DNA of 64,000 bases from DASUXA01 sp036378155 (lineage in GTDB: Bacteria > Actinomycetota > Actinomycetes > Mycobacteriales > Micromonosporaceae). The DNA is taken from assembly GCA_036378155.1 (NCBI GenBank), contig DASUXA010000010.1:29447-93446 (forward strand), written 5' to 3'. Positions 18,485 through 26,720 of this stretch are shown here, one piece after another (positions within the stretch are counted from its first letter, which is position 1; every line of letters begins with the position of its first letter). A model generated the notes under the pieces. The model ran no database searches. It worked only from the letters and a program-made list of their open reading frames with translations, and had not been told where the DNA came from. The translations under genes and the position numbers were made by a program.

Positions 18485-18519
18485 ACCGCCGCCGCGCCCT
18501 GCTCGGGCGCGGCGGCGGT
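18485..18519 (+). terminator. Hairpin terminator after glutamate dehydrogenase
   Basis: A 15-bp perfect GC stem (18485-18499 with 18505-18519) with a five-base TGCTC loop starts 8 bases after the stop. It may also serve the convergent small gene at 18544. Confidence 0.75.
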
Positions 18520-18543
18520 CAGCCATGGTGAGGCGCGGGGCGG

Positions 18544-18639
18544 TCAGCCGAGCCGGAAGGCTCGGCGCGCCGCCGCGGTGATCAGCGCGACCAGCAGGGC
18601 GCTCGCCACCTGGATCGCGATTGCGCCAACCAGTTCCAT
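18544..18639 (-). CDS. 31-residue membrane peptide with strong ribosome site
   Basis: The ATG at 18639 is preceded by GAGGAG at ideal spacing, which is the main reason to believe this very short gene. The 31 residues begin MELVGAIAIQV and contain one hydrophobic helix (about 4-22), ending in a basic tail (AARRAFRLG). It has no recognisable family. It is followed by the convergent GDH terminator hairpin and preceded by an 85-base gap from the unknown membrane protein gene. Possible roles include a regulatory small membrane protein or a toxin-like peptide; nothing in the sequence decides this. Confidence 0.55.
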   Translation of the reverse strand: MELVGAIAIQVASALLVALITAAARRAFRLG

Positions 18640-18724
18640 CGGGTACTCCTCGCTGTTCCGTGATGTCCGCGCTCGACGGTAGGCGGCGCCGGTGAACAGC
18701 GGGTGACCTGCGGGTTTACGCAGG

Positions 18725-19318
18725 TCAGCGGGGCGATGTGGCGGCGGGCACAGTCTCGGTGGGTACGCTCTCGCCGAGGGCTGGGGGCTGTTGCGCCCTG
18801 GGTTGCCCGGTGGAGACCCGCCGGTGGGTGGCGACCCACACGCCGGCTCCGATCGCCACCGCGACGGGCAGGTCGACCGCGCCGAGCGCGGCTGCCGCTC
18901 CGAGCCCACCGTAGAAGATGAGCCGGTCCCGGGGTGGCAGGTACGCGCGGACGATGCCGGCCGCCATGCGCAGCCCAGCCAGCGGGTTGGGCATCTGGGG
19001 GATCGGCTGGCGGTGCGCCGGTTCACCAGTTTCGGCCTCGCCTGCGGTCGCCGGCGTTCCGGTCGGCGGTGCGGCGACCGCGCCCGCCGGTCCTTCCTTC
19101 CCCGACGGTCCCGTCGCGACGCCCGGCTCGCCCATGCCGGGCGTGAATCCGGTGGTCGCGGCGACCGGTCCGGGCTCGGCAGCCGTCGTACCGGCGCCGC
19201 CCGCGTCTTCCTCCCCGGATGCCGGCGTCACCGGCTGTTCGGTGAGGTCGGACTGGTCGGTCTGAGCCTCGCTCCGGCTTTGTTGCGCCGCGTTCCCGCG
19301 CTGCTTCGCCTTCGGCAT
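18725..19318 (-). CDS. Unknown protein: disordered N-terminus and C-terminal membrane hairpin
   Basis: 197 residues from an ATG with GGAAGG upstream. Residues about 1-110 are rich in Ala, Pro, Gly, Glu and Thr and look disordered, starting with a basic Lys/Gln stretch (MPKAKQRG). A hydrophobic region at about 130-165 (LIFYGGLGAAAALGAVDLPV and following) likely spans the membrane twice. The tail is again Pro/Thr-rich. I do not recognise the family beyond its resemblance to short Micromonosporaceae hypothetical membrane proteins. A TAGCCT -10-like box at 19360-19365 (minus strand) probably drives it separately from the NagZ gene upstream. Confidence 0.6.
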   Translation of the reverse strand: MPKAKQRGNAAQQSRSEAQTDQSDLTEQPVTPASGEEDAGGAGTTAAEPGPVAATTGFTPGMGEPGVATGPSGKEGPAGAVAAPPTGTPATAGEAETGEPAHRQPIPQMPNPLAGLRMAAGIVRAYLPPRDRLIFYGGLGAAAALGAVDLPVAVAIGAGVWVATHRRVSTGQPRAQQPPALGESVPTETVPAATSPR

Positions 19319-19450
19319 CGCGACCGCCTTCCCGCGCGGACGGAAACGCCCCTTTTCGCAGGCTAACACCGGTGCGCCTCGCCGCCGCCGGGAATCTGCG
19401 GCGTCGCTCGGACGCCGGGCGTCCCCGCGCGGGAGCACCCGCCGCGCCGC

Positions 19451-20908
19451 TCACCGCGCCGCGGCGAGCCCCAAGGCGTCGGCAGCCGCCCAGCCGTTGG
19501 CGTGGCTCGCGCCGTACGTGCACACCACCGCTCGTACTCCGACCGGGCGCCAGTTCGACGGCCACCCCATCTCGACCAGGACCACCGGGTTGGTGGCGGC
19601 GAGGTCCTCGATGAGCGCGCGACCGCCGGGCAGCCGGTGCGCGTTGCGGGCGACGACGACGATCGGGCGGGTACCGGCGCGGGCGCGCAGCTGTGCCGCG
19701 TCTGCCGCCGAGGCGAGCAGCCTGACCTGCTCGGTACCGTTCACATGCGGTCCGAGTCCCCACGGCACGCGTCCCGCCGCGATCGTCGCCTCCGACTCCA
19801 ACTGCACCACGAGCGGGTTGCTGAGCCCGTCCAGCGAGCCGTGGATCTGGACCGCCCGGCGCGCCGCCGGGTACCCGATACCCGACTCGGACCGCTCCCG
19901 CCGGGCGTGCTCGACCGCCCAGCTCGCGAGCGCCGCACCTCGGTCGGCGGCCTGCTCGACCCGGGACAGCGCCAGCCGCCCGTCGCCGATCGCCGCCGCG
20001 ACCTCGGCCACGACCTCCTCGATCAGGTCGGCGGTCACGTCCGAACCCACGCACAGCAGGTCGGCTCCGGCTGCCAGGGCGGGCACGGCGGCTTTCGCGG
20101 TACCGCCGGCGGCGACCGACGCGCCTTTCATCTCCAGCGCGTCGGTGATCACCGCGCCCTGGAAGCCGAGTTCGGTGCGCAGCAGGTCGACGAGCACCCG
20201 GCGGCTGAAGGTGGCGGGATGCTCGCCGGTCAGCGACGGTACCCGGATGTGCGCGGTCATGATCGCCTTGATGTCCGCTTGTACCGCCGAGGCGAACGGC
20301 GGCAGGTCGCGCTGGCGCAGCACGTCGAGCGGGGCGTCGACGGTGGGCAGTTCCAGGTGGGAGTCGGCGACCGTGGCGCCGTGCCCCGGAAAGTGCTTGG
20401 CGCAGGCGGCGACACCGGCGGACTGGAGTCCGCGTACCGCCGCGGCGGTGTGCGTGGCGACGCGTGCCGGGTCGGCGCCGAAGCTGCGGGTACCGATGAT
20501 CGGGTTCTCGTCGACGGTGTTGACGTCGACCGTCGGGGCGAGGTCCAGGTTGACGCCGACCGCGCCGAGGTCGGTGCCGATCGCGTGGTAGATCCGCTCG
20601 GTGAGCGCCGCGTCGTCGATCACGCCGAGCGCGGCGTTGCCCGGGTACGGGCTGCCGGACAGGTGACCCAGCCGGGTCACGTCGCCGCCCTCCTCGTCGA
20701 TCGAGATGATCACGTCGGGGCGTACCGCCGCCAACTCGGCGCTCAGCGCCGCCACCTGGGCGGGGTCGGCGACGTTACGACCGAACAGGACATGACCGGC
20801 CAGCCCGTCGGCGACCAGGGCCAGCGCCCAGTCGGGCGCGGTGTGCCCGGGAAACGCCGCGAGCAGGGTGCGCAGGATGAGCCGGCGTAGCCCCGGGTCC
20901 GTCGCCAC
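19451..20908 (-). CDS. nagZ: Beta-N-acetylhexosaminidase, glycoside hydrolase family 3 (NagZ-like)
   Basis: 485 residues from a GTG preceded by GGAAGGAG. The GH3 barrel carries DEEGGDVTRL (71-80), the substrate loop KHFPGHG (171-177) with the catalytic DSH dyad (182-184), and the nucleophile Asp in ITDALEMKG (about residue 256). These are the hallmarks of NagZ-type enzymes that remove N-acetylglucosamine from muropeptides or chitooligosaccharides. There is no signal peptide, so it should act in the cytoplasm. The C-terminal 150 residues are an extra domain seen in longer actinobacterial members. It is divergent from a ROK-family regulator across a 165-base gap with an AT-rich patch, which suggests control by an amino sugar. 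Confidence 0.9.
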   Translation of the reverse strand: MATDPGLRRLILRTLLAAFPGHTAPDWALALVADGLAGHVLFGRNVADPAQVAALSAELAAVRPDVIISIDEEGGDVTRLGHLSGSPYPGNAALGVIDDAALTERIYHAIGTDLGAVGVNLDLAPTVDVNTVDENPIIGTRSFGADPARVATHTAAAVRGLQSAGVAACAKHFPGHGATVADSHLELPTVDAPLDVLRQRDLPPFASAVQADIKAIMTAHIRVPSLTGEHPATFSRRVLVDLLRTELGFQGAVITDALEMKGASVAAGGTAKAAVPALAAGADLLCVGSDVTADLIEEVVAEVAAAIGDGRLALSRVEQAADRGAALASWAVEHARRERSESGIGYPAARRAVQIHGSLDGLSNPLVVQLESEATIAAGRVPWGLGPHVNGTEQVRLLASAADAAQLRARAGTRPIVVVARNAHRLPGGRALIEDLAATNPVVLVEMGWPSNWRPVGVRAVVCTYGASHANGWAAADALGLAAAR

Positions 20909-21030
20909 GTCTGGTGCTCCTTCCGGTAGACGGGATCGCCTCCGCCGTCGTGGTCACACGCGGTGGGCGACCGGCCGGCGGAGTGATCGGCGCCGCCATG
21001 GACCGTACCCTTTCGGTATCGTCATGGCAG

Positions 21031-21060
21031 CAAACCAAAAATAAAGTTTACGAAAAACTA
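21031..21060. promoter_or_regulatory. AT-rich operator-like patch between nagZ and the ROK regulator
   Basis: Twenty-three of 30 bases are A or T, in a region of about 72% G+C. It contains AAACCAAAAATAAAGTTTA followed by CGAAAAACTA, resembling the A/T-rich operators bound by XylR/NagC-type ROK repressors. It ends 13 bases before the ROK start at 21074, so it could overlap that promoter and reach the nagZ promoter. Confidence 0.5.
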
Positions 21061-21073
21061 GGGGTACGCCGCG

Positions 21074-22252
21074 ATGAGCCCAGCCCGCGTCCCGGGTACG
21101 CCACGCCTGCTGCGCGCCATCAACGACCGCGCCGCCCTGGAACTGCTGCTCGCCCACGGTCCGCTGACCCGCGCCCAACTCGGGGAGCTGACCGGCTTGT
21201 CCAAGGTGACCGCCTCGCAACTCGTGGAGCGGCTGGAACAGCGCGGGCTCGTCGCCCGAGCCGGCGAGCAAGCCGGCGGTCGCGGCCCGAACGCCCAGCT
21301 GTACGCGGTCGTGCCGCAGAGCGCATACGTCATGGGCGTGGACGTCGGACCGGATCACGTGGTCGCCCAGTGCGCCGACATCACCGGGCGCGACGTGGCG
21401 CGGGTGGAACAGTCCACGCAGGACAGCGACGACCCGGTCGGCGTGGTGCACACCGCGGTGGTGCAGGCGGCCCGCAAGGCGAAGGCGCCGCTGTCGAACG
21501 TGCACCGGGTGGTGCTCGGTACCCCCGGTCTGGTCGACCCGCACACCGGGGACATCGCCTTCGCCTTCGACCTGCCGCGCTGGCATCGCGGGCTGCTCGC
21601 CGCGCTGCGGGACGATCTCAAGCGCCCGGTCGCGTTCGAGAACGACGTGAACCTCGCCGCCGTCGCCGAAGCGCACGAGGGCGCGGCGCGCGGCGTCGAC
21701 GACTTCGTCCTGGTCTGGGTCGGCAGAGGCGTGGGGCTGGCGGTCATGCTCGGCGGGCGGCTGCACCGGGGCGTGGGCGGGGCGGCCGGCGAGATCGGTT
21801 ATCTGCCGGTACCGGGCGCGCCGGTGCCCCGCGACCCGTCGCGCAAAGCCAAGGTCGGCGGGTTCCAGCAGTTGACCGGAGCCGACGCGGTACGGGCGGT
21901 GGCGCGCGAACACGGGTTCCGGGGCGCGACCGCCGCCGAGGCGGTACGCGCGGCGGTCGCCGCCGGTACTGCGGGCGAGCCGGTCCTCGACGAACTGGCC
22001 CGCCGGTTGGCGCTGGGGGTCGCGGCGGTGTGCGTGGTGCTCGACCCGGCGCTGGTGGTACTCGCCGGCGAGGTGGGGCAGGCAGGCGGCGGCGCGCTCG
22101 CGGACCGGGTCCGCGAGGAGGTCGCCGCGACTGCGCCGGTCTCGCCGCGAGTGGTGGTGACCGAGGTGGAGTGCGAGCCGGTGCTGCGCGGCGCGATCCT
22201 CACCGGGCTGTACGCGGCGCGCGACGAAGTGTTCGGGTCGACCGTCCAGTAG
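21074..22252 (+). CDS. ROK-family transcriptional regulator (winged helix plus sugar-kinase-like domain)
   Basis: 392 residues. The N-terminal MarR-like winged helix (about 15-75) includes LTRAQLGELTGLSKVTASQL as recognition region. The ROK domain follows with VDVGPD (ATP-loop-like), FENDVNLAAVAE, and GRGVGLAVMLGGRLHRG. The usual ROK zinc motif CxCGxxGCxE is absent; at that point the sequence reads GEIGYLPVPGAPVPRDPS. It is therefore a regulator rather than an active glucokinase, and perhaps a divergent sugar sensor. It most likely controls the divergent NagZ gene and itself through the AT-rich patch just upstream. The ligand (GlcNAc, xylose or other) cannot be told. Confidence 0.88.
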   Translation: MSPARVPGTPRLLRAINDRAALELLLAHGPLTRAQLGELTGLSKVTASQLVERLEQRGLVARAGEQAGGRGPNAQLYAVVPQSAYVMGVDVGPDHVVAQCADITGRDVARVEQSTQDSDDPVGVVHTAVVQAARKAKAPLSNVHRVVLGTPGLVDPHTGDIAFAFDLPRWHRGLLAALRDDLKRPVAFENDVNLAAVAEAHEGAARGVDDFVLVWVGRGVGLAVMLGGRLHRGVGGAAGEIGYLPVPGAPVPRDPSRKAKVGGFQQLTGADAVRAVAREHGFRGATAAEAVRAAVAAGTAGEPVLDELARRLALGVAAVCVVLDPALVVLAGEVGQAGGGALADRVREEVAATAPVSPRVVVTEVECEPVLRGAILTGLYAARDEVFGSTVQ

Positions 22253-22277
22253 GGACGCCGACGCCCGGCACGGGTCG

Positions 22278-22328
22278 GGCGACCCGGGTCCGGTCGACGC
22301 ACGTCCAGGCGACCCGGGTCCGGTCGAC
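22278..22328. repeat. 21-bp direct repeat in a convergent gap
   Basis: The 21-bp unit at 22278-22298 starts GGCGACCCGGGTCCGG and is repeated identically at 22308-22328, a 30-base period, with a degraded third copy after it. It fills the 82-base gap between the ROK gene and the convergent ABC permease gene. A short hairpin (22271-22286) in the same gap may help terminate both. Confidence 0.6.
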
Positions 22329-22334
22329 CCGGGG

Positions 22335-23357
22335 TCAGGCGACGTCGCGTCGCCGGAACGCGACCAGCGCCCCACCGACGGTGACCACCAGCAGGACGGC
22401 GCCGATCGCGGCGGCGGGGCCCATGGTGATCGACCACCGCGTCGGTGAGCACGCCCCGCTGGCGTACCGGCAGGCGCTCACGTCGAAGAACTGTCTGGAC
22501 TTCTCCAACCACGCCAGCGCGTACGAGGACAGGAACCAGCGCTCCGGCTTCGGCGTGTTGGTGACGTCGAACACCATCCGGCCGCCGAGCTCGACCACGA
22601 CGATGTACCCGATCCCGATCGCGAGCGCGGTGACGGTGTTGCGCCCTAGGGTCGCGACGGCGAAGCCGATCGCTGCCGCGGCCAGGGCGAACGCGAACGC
22701 GCGTGCCTCGACCAGACCGAGCGAGCGGAGAACCCCCGGCGTCACGCCGTCGGTGCGTCCGCGCGTCGCCGCGATTTCCCACAGCGCCCCCAGCCACGCT
22801 GCTCCGACGACGACGCCGCTGGCGGTGACCCCGAGCAGCAGCGCGGCGAGTTTGGTCAGCAGCACCCGTACCCGGCGGGGCCGCCACAGCAGCAGGGTCG
22901 TCATGCCGCCGGTGGCGAATTCGGCGCCCACGAACGAGGCGCCCGCCGCGAACCCGAACAGCCCGAGCAGCGCCGCGAAGACCTCGACCAGGCTCGCCGT
23001 CTCCTCGGCGAAGGAGAAGCTGTGCGGGAGGTACTGCTTGGTCGTGACCTGACTCGGATCGAAGGCGTCCGCACAGGTCACACCGGGCGGGAAATGGGTG
23101 TACCGGTCGTTCGCCGGAGCATCCGGGGCGGTCCGACCGCTCTGGGCGTCCTCGCACGCCTGACGTTCGGTCCGCAGGTGCTGTCGGACCTGTGCCGCCT
23201 CCTGCTCCGCCTGGGCGACGGCGGCGGGCGAAGCCCGGTGGGTACCGGCTGCGACGCCCGCGCCGACCAGCGCCAACAGGACCAGTACGACCAGCAGCAG
23301 CGTCTGGGTGAACCGGCGGGCGAAGAACCGCCGCCACTCGGCGCGCAACAAATTCAT
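22335..23357 (-). CDS. ABC-2-type transporter permease
   Basis: 340 residues. A TM segment at about 18-38 is followed by a charged extracytoplasmic loop (about 40-125). Five further hydrophobic segments end with ALVAFRRRDVA, a typical ABC-2 permease ending. The ATG overlaps the stop of the ATPase gene (ATGA), so the two form one unit. Such permease-ATPase pairs export drugs, peptides or lipids; the substrate is not evident. The closest functional analogues are CcmA/DrrA-DrrB-type systems. Confidence 0.85.
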   Translation of the reverse strand: MNLLRAEWRRFFARRFTQTLLLVVLVLLALVGAGVAAGTHRASPAAVAQAEQEAAQVRQHLRTERQACEDAQSGRTAPDAPANDRYTHFPPGVTCADAFDPSQVTTKQYLPHSFSFAEETASLVEVFAALLGLFGFAAGASFVGAEFATGGMTTLLLWRPRRVRVLLTKLAALLLGVTASGVVVGAAWLGALWEIAATRGRTDGVTPGVLRSLGLVEARAFAFALAAAAIGFAVATLGRNTVTALAIGIGYIVVVELGGRMVFDVTNTPKPERWFLSSYALAWLEKSRQFFDVSACRYASGACSPTRWSITMGPAAAIGAVLLVVTVGGALVAFRRRDVA

Positions 23358-24352
23358 GCTTTCTCCTGGTCGTTCGCGACGGCGGCCAGCGACAAGGCGG
23401 GTGCGGCTGAGTCGTCGACCTGCCGGTTCCTGCCCGGCTCCGGGGTGGTACCGGTGAGGTCGAGGAAGACGCTCTCCAGATCGGGAGTGATCGGGGTCAG
23501 CTCGCCCACCCACAGCTCGTGCGCCGCGAGAGTCCGGGTGATGAGGGTCGGTTCGGCGACGTCCCGCACGATCAGGTGGTCCTGCTCGGTGACGACGGTC
23601 ATCCGGGCGTCGCGCAGCAGCGTCGAGGCGCGTTCCCGGTCCGCCACCCGGACCCGGTACCCGACGCTGCCCCGGCTGGACAGCACGTCGGCGACCGACC
23701 CGGACGCCACCCGCCGACCCCGCGAGATGATCGTCACGGAGTCGCAGATGTGCTGGACCTCGCCCAGGATGTGGCTGGACAGCACGACGGTCACCCCGGA
23801 TTCGGCGAGCCCGCGCATCAGGTCGCGCATCTCCCGGATGCCCGCCGGGTCCAGACCGTTCGCCGGTTCGTCGAGTATCAGCAGCCGCGGCTCCTTCAGC
23901 AGGGCGGATGCCACCGCGAGGCGCTGCTTCATGCCCAGCGAGTAGGTCCGGACCCGGTCGTCGCCGCGATCGCGCAGCCCGACGGTCTCCAGCACCTCGT
24001 CGACCCGGCCCGCCGGTACGCCGCCGGCGGTGGCGAGCAGCCGCAGGGTGTTGCGACCGGTGAAGTTCGGGAAGAACTGGGGGCTTTCGACGATCGCCCC
24101 GACCTGTGCCGCGACGACGGGCAGCGCGTCCGGTACCGGCCGGCCGAGGATCGCCATCCGCCCGGCGTTCGCCCGGACCAGCCCGAGCAGGGTGCGCAGG
24201 GTGGTGGTCTTGCCGGACCCGTTCGGCCCGAGGAAGCCGTGTACCTGGCCCTGCTCGACCAGCATGTCGAAGCCGTCCAGAGCCTGGCGGACGCCGAACC
24301 GCCGGCTGCGGAAGCTCTTGCGTAATCCCTCGATCTCCAACACCGGAGCCAT
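23354..24352 (-). CDS. ABC transporter ATP-binding protein (DrrA/CcmA type)
   Basis: 332 residues from ATG 24352. Walker A is GPNGSGKTT (about residue 43), the signature is YSLGMKQR (the LGMKQR form common in DrrA/CcmA-type exporters), Walker B is LLILDEP, and the switch is LSSHIL. The C-terminal 100 residues form the DUF4162-like accessory domain. A TACGGT -10-like box at 24361-24366 (minus strand) ends eight bases from the ATG, suggesting a short or absent leader. It is translationally coupled to the permease gene, and its start is 62 bases from the divergent next ABC gene. Confidence 0.9.
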   Translation of the reverse strand: MAPVLEIEGLRKSFRSRRFGVRQALDGFDMLVEQGQVHGFLGPNGSGKTTTLRTLLGLVRANAGRMAILGRPVPDALPVVAAQVGAIVESPQFFPNFTGRNTLRLLATAGGVPAGRVDEVLETVGLRDRGDDRVRTYSLGMKQRLAVASALLKEPRLLILDEPANGLDPAGIREMRDLMRGLAESGVTVVLSSHILGEVQHICDSVTIISRGRRVASGSVADVLSSRGSVGYRVRVADRERASTLLRDARMTVVTEQDHLIVRDVAEPTLITRTLAAHELWVGELTPITPDLESVFLDLTGTTPEPGRNRQVDDSAAPALSLAAVANDQEKA

Positions 24353-24420
24353 GACGCGACACCGTACGCGGTAGCCGGTGCTCGTGGGTGTCCCGAATCG
24401 CGGCGTGACAGGATGTGCCG

Positions 24421-25230
24421 GTGTCCAATCCCACCCCACCACTCGACCCTGACCTGGTCATAGCCGTTGACCACGCCACCGTGACCCGGGGCGGTAAGGA
24501 TCTGGTTCACGACATCTGCTGGCGTGTCGAACTCGACGAGCGGTGGGTGCTGCTCGGGCCGAACGGCGCCGGCAAGACGACCCTGCTCAACCTGGCCGCC
24601 GCCCGCCTGCACCCGACCCTGGGCACCGTCCACGTGCTCGGCGAGCAACTCGGTCGGGTCGACGTCCACGAGTTGCGCACCAGGATCGGACTGTCGACGG
24701 TCGCGCTGCACGACCGCATCCCGCCGGACGAGCGGGTACGCGACGTGGTGCTGACCGCCGCGTGGTCGGTGGTCGGTCGCTTCCGCGAGCGGTACGACCT
24801 GTTCGACGAGGTACGCGCGGGGCAGTTGCTCGACCAGTTGGGGGCGGCGCATCTGGCTGAGCGGCGGTACGGGACGCTGTCCGAGGGCGAACGCAAGCGG
24901 GTACAGATCGCCCGCGCCCTGATGACCGATCCGGAACTGCTGCTGCTCGACGAGCCGGCGGCGGGACTCGACCTGGGTGGGCGTGAGGACCTGGTACGCC
25001 GGCTCGCCGCACTCGCCGCGGATCCGGACGCTCCCGCGATCGTGCTGGTCACCCACCATGTCGAGGAGATACCGGCGGGCTTCACCCACGCCCTGCTGCT
25101 GCGCGAGGGCACCGTCGTCGCCCAGGGACTGCTCAGGGACACGCTCACGGCGGAGAACCTGTCGAAGACGTTCGGTACCGATCTGCGCCTCGACTACGCC
25201 GACGGCAGGTTCTTCGCCCGCGCGATCTGA
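24421..25230 (+). CDS. ABC ATPase, ModF/YlmA-like stand-alone
   Basis: 269 residues if started at GTG 24421; a GTG two codons earlier is possible, but ACAGGA sits better for 24421. Walker A is GPNGAGKTT, the signature is LSEGERKR, Walker B is LLLLDEP, and the switch is VTHHVEEIP. The pattern, with no transmembrane partner next to it, matches actinobacterial ModF/YlmA-like ATPases related to iron or molybdate importers. The role is unassigned. It is followed at 58 bases by ribokinase, which has its own ribosome site. Confidence 0.85.
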   Translation: MSNPTPPLDPDLVIAVDHATVTRGGKDLVHDICWRVELDERWVLLGPNGAGKTTLLNLAAARLHPTLGTVHVLGEQLGRVDVHELRTRIGLSTVALHDRIPPDERVRDVVLTAAWSVVGRFRERYDLFDEVRAGQLLDQLGAAHLAERRYGTLSEGERKRVQIARALMTDPELLLLDEPAAGLDLGGREDLVRRLAALAADPDAPAIVLVTHHVEEIPAGFTHALLLREGTVVAQGLLRDTLTAENLSKTFGTDLRLDYADGRFFARAI

Positions 25231-25288
25231 TCCTCCGCCGTACGCTCATCGACGACGAATGGTCGGTCGGGGTCGGAGGAGGAGCGGC

Positions 25289-26257
25289 ATGGCCGGTCCG
25301 CCGCGCGTGGTGGTCGTGGGTAGCGCCAACATCGACCTGGTGGTCACCGCGCCGAGCCTGCCCGGGCCGGGCGAGACGGTGCTCGGTCGCGATCTGGCGA
25401 GCATCGCCGGGGGTAAGGGCGCGAACCAGGCGATCGCGGCGGCGCGCGCCGGCGCGCGATGCACGTTCGTCGGCGCGGTCGGCTCGGACGCCTTCGGCGG
25501 TACGCTGCGCGACCAGCTCGCCGCGTCCGGGGTGGACGTGTCCCTGCTCCGGGTCGCGGACGGCGCGACCGGCGTCGCCCTGATCGTCGTCGACGGCGTC
25601 GGGGAGAACGCGATCGTCGTCTCGCCCGGCGCGAACGCCACGCTCACCGCGCTCACCGACGCGGACCGCGCCGCGATCGGCGCGGCGGACGTGCTGTTGT
25701 GCCAGCTGGAGACACCGATCGAGGCGGTCACCGAGGCGGCGCGCACGGCGCGCGACGCCGGTACCCGGGTGATGCTGAACGCCGCGCCCGCCCGCGACCT
25801 GCCCGACGACCTGGTGGACGCGGTCGACCTGCTGGTCGTCAACCAGGTCGAGGCGGCCGCGATGACCAGCGAACTGCCGGCCGGCGTGGACAGTTCCGAC
25901 TATCCGGCGGACGCGGACAGCGCGGACGTGACCGCGCTGGTCGACGAGTTGCTGCTGGACTTTCCCCGGGTGGTGCTCACCCGCGGCGCGGCGGGCTGCT
26001 GGCTCGGCGTCCGCGAGGGCGACGAGGGGGTGCGGCACGTACCGGCGCCCGTGGTCGACGCGGTCGACACGACCGCGGCGGGCGACGCGTTCAGCGGCGC
26101 CTTCGCCGTCGCCTGGGGCGAGGGTCGCGACCTGGTCGATGCGGCGCGGTGGGCGAGCGCCGCCGGGGCGGTCAGCGTGCTGGCGCTCGGCGCGTCGCCC
26201 GCCATCCCCGCCCGCGAACTGATCGACGAGCGGTACCGGGCGACGTACCGGGACTGA
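25289..26257 (+). CDS. rbsK: Ribokinase (PfkB family)
   Basis: 322 residues from an ATG with GGAGGAGGA upstream. The sugar-binding N-terminal motif GSANIDLVV and GGKGANQA (41-48) are typical ribokinase. The C-terminal PfkB signature DTTAAGDAFSGAFA carries the catalytic Asp and anion hole. It should phosphorylate ribose to ribose-5-phosphate. There is an unusual acidic insert (ELPAGVDSSDYPADADSAD) at about 195-213 compared with E. coli ribokinase. No ribose transporter gene is nearby, so it may serve nucleoside salvage. Confidence 0.9.
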   Translation: MAGPPRVVVVGSANIDLVVTAPSLPGPGETVLGRDLASIAGGKGANQAIAAARAGARCTFVGAVGSDAFGGTLRDQLAASGVDVSLLRVADGATGVALIVVDGVGENAIVVSPGANATLTALTDADRAAIGAADVLLCQLETPIEAVTEAARTARDAGTRVMLNAAPARDLPDDLVDAVDLLVVNQVEAAAMTSELPAGVDSSDYPADADSADVTALVDELLLDFPRVVLTRGAAGCWLGVREGDEGVRHVPAPVVDAVDTTAAGDAFSGAFAVAWGEGRDLVDAARWASAAGAVSVLALGASPAIPARELIDERYRATYRD

Positions 26258-26309
26258 GATCGGGGTCTTCCCGGAGGGCGCTGATGCGCCGGTGCGTCAC
26301 GATCGGAGT

Positions 26310-26684
26310 ATGCGCTTCCTGCTGAACATCATCTGGCTGATCTTCGGGGGCCTGCTCCTGGCGCTCGGGTACGCGCTGGCCGGGGTGATCTGCTTTCTGC
26401 TGATCGTCACCATCCCGTTCGGCATCGCCTCGTTCCGGATGGCGAACTACACGCTGTGGCCGTTCGGTCGGACGATCGTGCGCAAGCCGACCGCAGGGGT
26501 CGGCTCTGCGGTCGGCAACGTGCTCTGGATCATCTTCGCGGGATGGTGGCTCGCGCTCGGTCACCTGACGACCGCGATCGCCCAGTTCGTGTCGATCATC
26601 GGTATCCCGCTCGGGCTCGCCAACGTCAAACTGGTGCCGATCTCGCTGTTCCCGCTCGGTACCGAGATCCGCGACGTCTCGTAG
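26310..26684 (+). CDS. YccF-domain inner membrane protein
   Basis: 124 residues containing two copies of the YccF motif, one about residues 5-55 (IIWLIFGGLLLALGYALAG and TIPFGIASFRMA) and one about 68-118 (VLWIIFAGWWLALGHL and GIPLGLANVKL). Each copy is a pair of hydrophobic helices. YccF proteins are of unknown function; E. coli YccF is co-expressed with a methylglyoxal enzyme. The ATG at 26310 was preferred over an upstream GTG because the hydrophobic domain begins there. The stop codon overlaps a TAGGCT -10 box for the next gene. Confidence 0.85.
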   Translation: MRFLLNIIWLIFGGLLLALGYALAGVICFLLIVTIPFGIASFRMANYTLWPFGRTIVRKPTAGVGSAVGNVLWIIFAGWWLALGHLTTAIAQFVSIIGIPLGLANVKLVPISLFPLGTEIRDVS

Positions 26685-26687
26685 GCT
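26682..26687 (+). promoter_or_regulatory. Likely -10 box of the enoyl-CoA hydratase gene
   Basis: TAGGCT overlaps the yccF stop codon and lies 33 bases before the GTG start at 26721, which has GAGGAGG as ribosome site. Confidence 0.4.
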
Positions 26688-26720
26688 GCTGGCGACCACC
26701 AACTCGATGAGGAGGCCGCC

